Origin: Prevotellaceae bacterium
Lineage (GTDB): Bacteria; Bacteroidota; Bacteroidia; Bacteroidales; Bacteroidaceae
Reading direction: 5' to 3'
Assembly (NCBI GenBank): GCA_905371275.1
Contig: CAJPLH010000094.1
Span: 1-7,426 of the forward strand
DNA length: 7,426 bases
In this document: one piece after another, positions 1 through 5,835 of the stretch
Position numbering within the stretch: the first letter of the stretch is position 1
Layout of the letters: every line of letters begins with the position of its first letter
Made by a program: the position numbers and the translations under genes
Notes under the pieces: model-generated
What the model was told of the DNA's origin: nothing
Database searches by the model: none
What the model saw: only the letters and a program-made list of their open reading frames with translations

Positions 1-41
1 CAACCCTTGTGTATTGAAAGTTGGGTAAACAGCCAGGAGGA

Positions 42-1712
42 TTATTTCTTGGCTGAGGCTTGTTTGATTGCCTTTTGTACTTCCTTGAGTGCCTTTGCTT
101 TGGCTGCAACAAGAGAACTTTGCGCTTTTGCTTTGTCAGATGCGCTGTTAGCCTTAGTCACTTTTTCATAAAGATCCCAGAGCTTGAGTTTTTTAGTTTG
201 CTCATTCATTGCCTTTGTAGCAGCTTTAGCGATAGCCTCTACATTTGCTTCGTCAGTAGTGTTATAAGCATGCTTGTAGCCTTTCAATTCCTTCCATTGA
301 CCACGCGTGAAATCGGGGAATGCGACAGCTGCGCAGTTGTGGTCCATTGACAATGTGCCGAGTTCTGCTAAACAGCTCCATTCAGCAAGGTCATAGACGT
401 CCATATCCAAAGGTAATCCATTTTGCAAGCAATACACCAGACGCGCATCCATCATATAGTCCATACCACCGTGACCCATTTCGCGACCAGCTTCGCCGTA
501 TTTCTTGATGATGGGATGTTCGTATTTAGCTTGTAACTTTTGGGCTTCTGCATCTGGAAGAAAACCATGTGAGTTGATGTTATCCATATCAGGCTTCACT
601 CCGCTTTCTGCAAGCTGTTTGCTATCGAGCGCAAACTTTGGTTGTGGATATTTAGTGGCATATCCTTTTGTACCAGTAAGTTTGAACAAACGGTTGTAAG
701 GCTGAGGATTCATCACATTGTGTTGAATCTCCACCACTTTACCATTGGCGGTGCGCATCAATGTTGTGGTGTGGTCGCCATTACGGAAATCTTCGCAAGC
801 TTCACCTGTATGCTTCTCCATGTATTCTTTGCCGTGAACAGACTTTGTGTCCATAGCTGTCAAAACAGTGAAGCGATCACCACGGTGAATGTCAAGACAT
901 TGAGCAACGGGGCCTAGGCCGTGAGTAGCGTAAATATCCCCACGATTTTTGCTGTTGTATGCCATACGCCAACCCACTTTCTTAGAAAGCGAATCTGCAG
1001 GATTGTGCCAATACTCGCCCCAGAATTGATCGAGATTATGGATATAAGCTCCTTCTGCACGCAATACTTCACCAAAAACTCCATTTTGTGCCATATTCAA
1101 GGCATTGAGTTCGTAATAGTCATAGCAGCAGTTTTCCAATATCATACAATGCTTTTGGGTCTTTTCAGAGAGGTCTACCAATTGCCAGCACTCATCGAGA
1201 TTCATAGCAGAAGGTACTTCCACAGCTGCGTGTTTACCATTTTCCATAGCACATTTGGCAACAGGGAAGTGGTGGTCCCAATCGGTTGCAATATAGACTA
1301 AGTCAATATCGGGACGCTTGCAAAGTTCTTCATATCCCTTCTCTCCTGAATAAACATCAGCGGGGGGGAGATTGCGTTCGCGAAGAAACTTTTGCGCATT
1401 CTCTGCACGTTCTGCTTCGTAGTCGCAGAGTGCCACAATTTGTACACCAGGAATGTAAGTGAATCGTTTTACAGCCCAAGGTCCACGCATACCAAGTCCA
1501 ACAAAAGCCACTCTCACGGTTTGCATACGTGGTGTTGCAAGATTGAGAACAGACTTCTGACCAGCAGCACGCTCTGGAGTTTGCGTAACGATGGTACCTT
1601 GTTCCCATTTCCAGTTTTGGGGATTGGAATACTTAGAGGTGGATTGAGCAACCGCACTGCAAGTGAAAAGTGCCAGCGCGAAAGTTGTTACCAAAATAGT
1701 TTTGATTCTCAT
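42..1712 (-). CDS. Secreted Gfo/Idh/MocA-family protein, GH109-type (alpha-N-acetylgalactosaminidase-like)
   Basis: The 556-residue product starts with a Sec-type signal peptide; cleavage is likely after A20-V21-A22. A Rossmann nucleotide-binding fold follows, with GLGMRG at 72-77 and the ALCD strand end at 94-97. Blocks typical of GH109 are EVPSAMNLDECW (165-176), ENCCY (193-197), HNLD (225-228), THGLGP (263-268, H264 in the active-site region) and HGGMDYMM (414-421). Known GH109 enzymes remove terminal alpha-GalNAc by an NAD+-dependent oxidation-elimination mechanism. The usual family ending PDFTRG is at 466-471, so the Lys/Ala-rich tail from about 472 to 556 is extra. The start is the first ATG and gives a proper signal peptide. 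The gene lies 30 bases after the lipoprotein gene on the same strand and is probably last in the ilvE operon. A run of seven C on the coding strand encodes part of L115-P117. Membership of Gfo/Idh/MocA is secure; substrate specificity is inferred, and another glycosidase or oxidoreductase activity is possible. Confidence 0.85.
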   Translation of the reverse strand: MRIKTILVTTFALALFTCSAVAQSTSKYSNPQNWKWEQGTIVTQTPERAAGQKSVLNLATPRMQTVRVAFVGLGMRGPWAVKRFTYIPGVQIVALCDYEAERAENAQKFLRERNLPPADVYSGEKGYEELCKRPDIDLVYIATDWDHHFPVAKCAMENGKHAAVEVPSAMNLDECWQLVDLSEKTQKHCMILENCCYDYYELNALNMAQNGVFGEVLRAEGAYIHNLDQFWGEYWHNPADSLSKKVGWRMAYNSKNRGDIYATHGLGPVAQCLDIHRGDRFTVLTAMDTKSVHGKEYMEKHTGEACEDFRNGDHTTTLMRTANGKVVEIQHNVMNPQPYNRLFKLTGTKGYATKYPQPKFALDSKQLAESGVKPDMDNINSHGFLPDAEAQKLQAKYEHPIIKKYGEAGREMGHGGMDYMMDARLVYCLQNGLPLDMDVYDLAEWSCLAELGTLSMDHNCAAVAFPDFTRGQWKELKGYKHAYNTTDEANVEAIAKAATKAMNEQTKKLKLWDLYEKVTKANSASDKAKAQSSLVAAKAKALKEVQKAIKQASAKK

Positions 1713-1742
1713 TTCTTATTGTATATGAGTTATGGGAAAGAA

Positions 1743-2618
1743 TTATTTTTCTAACGTAATAGCGGTTGTGCCAATCATTTGTCCATCGCAAAAGATATGT
1801 GCACTGTATTTTCCGGCAGAGAGGTATTCGTTGGTGGTAGGCACAACGAGAGAAACGTGTTGTTCTTCTCCAGTGTATTCAATTGACTTGGTAGCAGAAC
1901 TTTCTAATGTACGATTTTCGTAAGTGAAACTACTGCCACCGCTGATGACCCCTCCACTTGGATTCATCAAACGCACATAGACTGTTCTGTTGCCCGTAGA
2001 AGCTGTGACATTGCGGTTGATAGTAAAGGAAATCATAAAGCGTTCGATATCTTTTGACTTCTTCGCCTGCTTACCACTACGCTTCTGCGGAGTAATGCTG
2101 ATGCCAGACGCATTTAGTTGAGCAGCGATAGCCACTTTGTCATTGAGTTTTGCGCGTTCCTGATCAAGTGAAGAAATCATAGAATTAGCATCATTCAATT
2201 GACTGCGCGCCACATCTCGTTCATTAGTGAGTCTACCATTTTCTCTCTGCAAAGAATCTACTTGCATCACAAAGGAGCGGAGCACTGAACGCACAGTTTC
2301 CAATTCCTTTTTGAGACGTTTAATCTCAGCAGCATCTGTAGATTTAACGCGTCTCAGCTCTTCAAGAAGGTTCTTTGTGCGTTCTTGCTCGCGACCTAAT
2401 TGACTCAATAACGAATCGTCCTTAATACCCTTTTTCAATTCATCATATTGCAAGGCGAATTGTTGGTATTGATTTTCCATCTCGCGACGATCCATGTCCG
2501 CAAGTTGGCGTAATTCTTCTAGCTCTTTGTCTTTTTGCTTGTCTTTCTCACTACGGCAACTGCCCAGCGTCAGAGAAGATGCGACAACGAGTCCAGCGAT
2601 AAAGAGAAGTTGTTTCAT
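1743..2618 (-). CDS. Coiled-coil lipoprotein with C-terminal beta-rich domain, function unknown
   Basis: The 291-residue product has a lipoprotein signal peptide with lipobox L18-G19-S20-C21, so it should be lipidated at C21. The acidic/lysine-rich segment after the cysteine (SEKDKQKDKE) resembles the charged signals that send some Bacteroidetes lipoproteins to the cell surface, but this is suggestive only. Residues about 25-165 are rich in Glu, Lys, Leu, Arg and Gln with heptad-like spacing and should form a long coiled coil. A basic linker follows at about 178-190 (QKRSGKQAKKSKD). Residues 191-291 alternate hydrophobic and polar residues and look like a small beta-sandwich. Proteins of this shape are often mislabelled SMC-like because of the coil; no ATPase motif is present. 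The gene lies 25 bases after ilvE and 30 before the GH109-type gene, so co-transcription is likely. I do not recognise a named family. Confidence 0.85.
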   Translation of the reverse strand: MKQLLFIAGLVVASSLTLGSCRSEKDKQKDKELEELRQLADMDRREMENQYQQFALQYDELKKGIKDDSLLSQLGREQERTKNLLEELRRVKSTDAAEIKRLKKELETVRSVLRSFVMQVDSLQRENGRLTNERDVARSQLNDANSMISSLDQERAKLNDKVAIAAQLNASGISITPQKRSGKQAKKSKDIERFMISFTINRNVTASTGNRTVYVRLMNPSGGVISGGSSFTYENRTLESSATKSIEYTGEEQHVSLVVPTTNEYLSAGKYSAHIFCDGQMIGTTAITLEK

Positions 2619-2643
2619 TGATTGTTTAGAATGAAGGAGAAAA

Positions 2644-3663
2644 CTAGTCTATAGTCGTAACCCAGCCGTGTACATCTTCTTCGATGCCATATTGAATGTT
2701 ACGGAGCTTGGTGTACAGTTGGGTGGAGATAGGACCAGGTTGTCCATTATCAGAGAACACGTAACTCTTTCCCATCTCGGGGTCATCAATGCGCGCAATT
2801 GGACTAATCACAGCTGCTGTGCCGCATGCGCCAGCTTCCTCAAATGTTGCGAGTTCTTCTTCAGCAATAGGGCGAACTTCCACTTTCAATCCCAAATCAA
2901 GAGCTAATTGTTGGAGACTCTTGTTGGTGATTGATGGCAAAATCGAACTAGACTTAGGGGTAATATAGGTATTATCCTTTATACCAAAGAAATTGGCAGC
3001 GCCACATTCGTCAATATACTTTTTCTCTTTGGCGTCAAGATAGAACTCTGCGGAATAGCCCGCATCGTGTGCCCATTTGCTAGCACGCAAACTTGCGGCA
3101 TAGTTACCACCCACTTTGAATGTGCCGGTGCCATGAGGAGCTGCTCGGTCAAATTCGCGCGTAATCACAAAGTTAGTAGTAGCAAAGCCTCCTTTGAAAT
3201 AAGGACCAACAGGAGTGACAAAAATGATAAATAGATATTCATCTGCAGGTTTCACTCCCACTTGCGCTCCAGTGCCAATGAGCAGAGGACGGATGTAGAG
3301 AGCAGCGCCACTTTCATAAGGAGGAACAAAGCGTTCATTGAGTTTGACAACCTTTTTCACCATCTCCACGAATTTGTCCGTTGGCATTTCTGGCATCAAA
3401 ATACCGCGAGAGGTGCTTTGCATACGCGCTGCATTATCTTCAATACGAAAGATTCTGATTTTTCCATCAGGACAACGAAAGGCTTTTTGCCCTTCAAAAG
3501 ATTCTTGCCCGTAGTGCAAACAAGTTGCAGCCATATGGATATTGATGGTTTCTGAAGATGAGACTTCTATCTCGCCCCATTTTCCATTTTTGTAATAGCA
3601 ACGCACGTTGTAGTCCGTTGGCATATATCCAAATGGCAAATTTGCCCAATCGATGTCTGTCAT
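2644..3663 (-). CDS. ilvE: Branched-chain amino acid aminotransferase
   Basis: This 339-residue cytoplasmic enzyme should interconvert leucine, isoleucine and valine with their 2-oxo acids using glutamate/2-oxoglutarate, the last step of branched-chain amino acid synthesis or the first of breakdown. It is a fold-type IV PLP enzyme. The probable Schiff-base lysine is K183 in GTFKVGGNYAAS. Other family blocks are CLHYGQESFEGQKAF (48-62), YIRPLLIGTG (123-132), DECGAANFF (218-226, with the cofactor-binding Glu E219), SILPSITNKS (240-249) and GACGTAAVISPI (278-289). The length is normal for the long (eukaryote/Bacteroidetes-like) IlvE group. The ATG at 3663 fits the usual N-terminus (IDWANLPFGYMPTDYNVR). 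The gene is first in a likely three-gene leftward operon. A consensus -7 element lies about 100 bases upstream, with an inverted repeat just behind it that could be an operator. Confidence 0.96.
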   Translation of the reverse strand: MTDIDWANLPFGYMPTDYNVRCYYKNGKWGEIEVSSSETINIHMAATCLHYGQESFEGQKAFRCPDGKIRIFRIEDNAARMQSTSRGILMPEMPTDKFVEMVKKVVKLNERFVPPYESGAALYIRPLLIGTGAQVGVKPADEYLFIIFVTPVGPYFKGGFATTNFVITREFDRAAPHGTGTFKVGGNYAASLRASKWAHDAGYSAEFYLDAKEKKYIDECGAANFFGIKDNTYITPKSSSILPSITNKSLQQLALDLGLKVEVRPIAEEELATFEEAGACGTAAVISPIARIDDPEMGKSYVFSDNGQPGPISTQLYTKLRNIQYGIEEDVHGWVTTID

Positions 3664-3828
3664 AATTGGTATTTCTATTTGAGTGATTATCTGTTATTCG
3701 ATGATTTATGGAATGCAACGTAAGAGATTTGCGATGAAATCAAGGATTTCTTTATAAATACCTCGCAAAGGTACGCATAATCTATCAATTTTGTACACTA
3801 GATATGCGTTTTTTAAGGCTTTACTGCG
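3664..3828 (-). promoter_or_regulatory. ilvE upstream region with TAnnTTTG promoter
   Basis: This 165-base gap between rnz and ilvE contains TACCTTTG at 3766-3773 on the minus strand, an exact match to the Bacteroidetes -7 consensus TAnnTTTG. A convincing -33 TTTG is not present at the usual spacing. Transcription from here would begin near 3760 and leave a leader of about 95 bases. That leader contains no ATG and only one small stem, GAAATC-loop-GATTTC at 3736-3750. I see no T-box and no leader peptide rich in Leu, Ile or Val. The promoter call rests on the motif match and position. Confidence 0.6.
3773..3809. repeat. Inverted repeat abutting the ilvE promoter (operator or terminator)
   Basis: The arms ACGCATA (3773-3779) and TATGCGT (3803-3809) pair perfectly. 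After a single bulged A (3780), TCTA (3781-3784) pairs with TAGA (3799-3802), giving 11 base pairs around a 14-base loop. The left edge shares a base with the ilvE -7 element, so on the minus strand the repeat covers the -10 to -45 area, where an operator would sit. It also lies 19 bases after the rnz stop codon and could help end that transcript, although the minus strand has no T-run after it. On the plus strand six T (3809-3814) follow the stem, but no plus-strand gene precedes it. Confidence 0.6.
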
Positions 3829-4746
3829 CTAAATAGAGATTTTCAAGCCGTCTTTGGCTAATAATGTGTTCACGAACACCTCTTGCGCTTCTGTCAAGAA
3901 TACTTGCTCATCTTCGTAGCGTGCGGAGAAATGTCCTATAACGAGGCGCCCAACATTGGCATCCTTTGCAATAGAAGCGGCTTGTTTCGCAGTGCTGTGG
4001 TAGGTTTCTTTTGCTCTTTTAGCACATTCTTCTGTGAAGGTGGCTTCGTGATAGAGTAAATCTACGGATTTTAGTTGCTCGACTAATTGCGGACGATAAA
4101 TGGTGTCGGAGCAATAGGCATAACTTCTGGGCGGTTGCGCAGGAAACACCAACTTTTCATGCTCCCATTCTCGTCCATTTTCATCAATCCACCCTGCCCC
4201 TTCTTTTATGCTATTGATGGCAAACGAAGGGATTTGCAAGTAGTCTATCATATCTTTGCGAATATGAGGTAAAGCCGCCTTTTCTCGAAAGAGATAACCA
4301 CAACAAGGAATACGGTGTTTCAATGGAATCGTTTCAACCGTCAGCGTGCGATCTTCATAGATGACAGACGCTTCTTTGTGTGGAACCGCATGAAATACGA
4401 CTTCATAGCCCATTCCGCGACAAAAATATTCGATTTGAGGACGAAGAAGACGCTCCAAGTCTTCACCAGGACTATAAAGATGTAGTTTAGAAGTGCGTCC
4501 TAATAAGTCGAAAGTGCTGAGTAATCCTATCAATCCAAAGCAATGATCTCCGTGCAGATGGGAGATAAAGATGTGATTAAGCCGTGAAAACTTTAGTTTT
4601 TGCTTTCTCAATAACAATTGCGTCCCTTCGGCGCAATCAATCATAAAGAGTTTATCTCTAATATCGAGCACTTGAGCGGTGGGAAAATGCTTAAGCGTTG
4701 GAATCGCGCTACCACAGCCTAATATATGAACATCGAACTTTTCCAT
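3829..4746 (-). CDS. rnz: Ribonuclease Z (tRNA 3' processing endonuclease)
   Basis: This 305-residue cytoplasmic metallo-beta-lactamase-fold enzyme cuts the 3' trailer from tRNA precursors. The zinc motif is HLHGDH at 63-68 (H63, H65, D67, H68), and the remaining likely ligands are H144 (PLKHRIPC), D214 (YCSDT) and H272 (GHFSARY). H250 in YHSTAKQAA belongs to the conserved RNase Z segment. The N-terminal block LGCGSAIPT (9-17) is typical of bacterial RNase Z. The stretch from about 85 to 115 is where the family carries its flexible arm that grips tRNA. Length is normal for the short bacterial form. The start ATG follows the kinase stop by 29 A/T-rich bases with no evident promoter, so the gene is probably read through from the kinase gene. 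The alternative, a general MBL hydrolase, is unlikely given the full motif set. Confidence 0.95.
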   Translation of the reverse strand: MEKFDVHILGCGSAIPTLKHFPTAQVLDIRDKLFMIDCAEGTQLLLRKQKLKFSRLNHIFISHLHGDHCFGLIGLLSTFDLLGRTSKLHLYSPGEDLERLLRPQIEYFCRGMGYEVVFHAVPHKEASVIYEDRTLTVETIPLKHRIPCCGYLFREKAALPHIRKDMIDYLQIPSFAINSIKEGAGWIDENGREWEHEKLVFPAQPPRSYAYCSDTIYRPQLVEQLKSVDLLYHEATFTEECAKRAKETYHSTAKQAASIAKDANVGRLVIGHFSARYEDEQVFLTEAQEVFVNTLLAKDGLKISI

Positions 4747-4775
4747 TATTTCTACATATAATTAGTCTTAATTCC

Positions 4776-5717
4776 CTATCTATCTGATGAAAGCATTCGA
4801 CAAAACACATTGTCAATATCGAGCGGTGCTTTCACTATTCGTCCAATTTTAAGCCCTAATTTGGACGCAGCAAAGCGCAGTTGCTTTTCAAAAACAAAAG
4901 CTACGCTACCCACAAAATGAACCTCTAGCTCTGGACGTTGATAAGCAATGATATTTCTTTCGAAGAATTGCGTGAATTCATTCACAACCAAGGCTTCAAC
5001 ACTGGGTTCAGACAAATGTTTCGACAAGAAATAGGTAAACTGCGACAAAAACCGATTGGGATTGGGTTCACGATATACGCGTTGAATTATTTCAGGAAGT
5101 GAGATAGGATATTCTTTTCTAAATAAAGCACATACATTGTGAGGTAATTGTTCTTTAAGAATATCCGACAAGAGGTGCTTTCCTAAAGATGTTCCGCTAC
5201 CTTCATCCCCTAGAATATATCCCAAACTAGGTGTGGATTGTTCGAAAGATTCGCCATTGTAGTGCGCACTTGCAGACCCTGTGCCGAGGATACAAACGAT
5301 GCCGGATTGATTACCGCACAACGCACGAGCTGCCCCCAACAAATCAGAAGCAACAACAACATCTTGTGCCATCAATGTAGTAGACAACAAATGCTGCATA
5401 CGTTCACATTGTTCAGGACGACAGCCTGAACCATAAAAACGAAGGCTGTGCACCAAAGAAGACGTCGATGAAACCGATGTTTTTAGTGAATCGTCTCTAG
5501 AGTTTTCCGATTTCATCGAAGCATCATCTAGCGAGAACTGCAAGAAGTTTAAAATTTTCGGACGTACTTCGCTGACCAAAATTTCGATGATTTGTGTATC
5601 GTTCATCAAACTAGGATTGATGCCACGCGTTTGCCAACGCAATAGCTTTTGCGTCTTCTCATTCTGAATCATCCAATCGGTCTTTGTGGAACCGCTATCT
5701 ACTAAAACTCTAATCAT
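4776..5717 (-). CDS. BadF/BadG/BcrA/BcrD-family sugar kinase (N-acetylglucosamine kinase-like)
   Basis: With the start at 5717 the product has 313 residues. It shows the ASKHA (actin/hexokinase) fold motifs: phosphate-1 DSGSTKTDW at 7-15, the likely catalytic aspartate D125 in ASDLLGAARAL, phosphate-2 CILGTGSAS at 142-150, YILGDEGSGTSLGK at 167-180, and an adenosine-type motif HFVGSVAFVF at 267-276. This pattern is usual for Bacteroidetes GlcNAc/glucosamine kinase-like proteins, which phosphorylate amino sugars in the cytoplasm; the substrate cannot be read from sequence. The open frame extends to an ATG at 5774, but the extra 19 residues (LFSDILYFCQGI...) are not family-like and contain the probable promoter (5746-5753), so the start at 5717 is preferred. 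A Ser/Asp-rich segment at about 62-90 looks like an extra loop, inside which lies a 9-base inverted repeat. The gene is first in a leftward pair with rnz. Confidence 0.88.
   Translation of the reverse strand: MIRVLVDSGSTKTDWMIQNEKTQKLLRWQTRGINPSLMNDTQIIEILVSEVRPKILNFLQFSLDDASMKSENSRDDSLKTSVSSTSSLVHSLRFYGSGCRPEQCERMQHLLSTTLMAQDVVVASDLLGAARALCGNQSGIVCILGTGSASAHYNGESFEQSTPSLGYILGDEGSGTSLGKHLLSDILKEQLPHNVCALFRKEYPISLPEIIQRVYREPNPNRFLSQFTYFLSKHLSEPSVEALVVNEFTQFFERNIIAYQRPELEVHFVGSVAFVFEKQLRFAASKLGLKIGRIVKAPLDIDNVFCRMLSSDR
5465..5519. repeat. 9-bp perfect inverted repeat inside the kinase gene
   Basis: TCGATGAAA at 5465-5473 and TTTCATCGA at 5511-5519 are exact reverse complements separated by 37 bases. 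They bracket codons for residues 67-85 of the kinase, the centre of its Ser/Asp-rich loop. This may be chance or a trace of a small in-frame insertion. Confidence 0.5.
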
Positions 5718-5745
5718 AGTTGTTGTTTCAATCTGAATACCTTGG

Positions 5746-5753
5746 CAAAAGTA
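5746..5753 (-). promoter_or_regulatory. Promoter -7 element of the kinase-rnz unit
   Basis: TACTTTTG on the minus strand matches the Bacteroidetes -7 consensus TAnnTTTG at all fixed positions. It lies 28 bases before the ATG at 5717, which gives a leader of roughly 20-25 bases. A clear -33 TTTG is not seen at the ideal spacing. Its position inside the longer open frame is the main reason for choosing the shorter kinase start. Confidence 0.6.
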
Positions 5754-5779
5754 CAAAATATCCGAGAAAAGCACCTTAC

Positions 5780-5793
5780 ATTTCCACGGAAAT
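5780..5793. promoter_or_regulatory. Palindrome between divergent promoters (candidate operator)
   Basis: ATTTCC and GGAAAT flank a two-base centre AC as a perfect palindrome. It lies just upstream of the possible rightward -7 element (5797-5804) and about 30 bases behind the leftward one (5746-5753), where a regulator could reach both promoters. The only evidence is symmetry and position. Confidence 0.35.
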
Positions 5794-5796
5794 CAG

Positions 5797-5804
5797 TAAA
5801 TTCG
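5797..5804 (+). promoter_or_regulatory. Possible promoter -7 element of the M64 peptidase gene
   Basis: TAAATTCG matches TAnnTTTG except for one base. It lies 31 bases before the ATG at 5836, a spacing similar to that seen for the divergent kinase gene. No good -33 element is visible, so this is a weak call. Confidence 0.35.
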
Positions 5805-5835
5805 CAGGAGTTTATCCCAAAAAGCTATTGTAGAT

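Noticed and set aside
35..40. AGGAGG resembling a ribosome binding site on the plus strand
   Set aside because: No suitable plus-strand start and gene follow it; the next bases are the end of the minus-strand GH109-type gene.
1..41. Terminator after the GH109-type gene
   Set aside because: Only a 4-bp pairing (ACCC/GGGT) with a long loop is present, and no T-run follows on the minus strand within the window.
505..1301. Several open plus-strand frames opposite the GH109-type gene
   Set aside because: They overlap each other, are antisense to a gene with clear family motifs, and their translations show no recognisable domains.
3664..3765. Attenuator or leader peptide ahead of ilvE
   Set aside because: The leader downstream of the promoter has no ATG, no run of Leu/Ile/Val codons and only a 6-bp stem.
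5718..5774. Longer kinase start at 5774 with 19 extra residues
   Set aside because: The added residues do not fit the family, in which DSGSTKTDW lies near the N-terminus, and the frame there contains the probable promoter.
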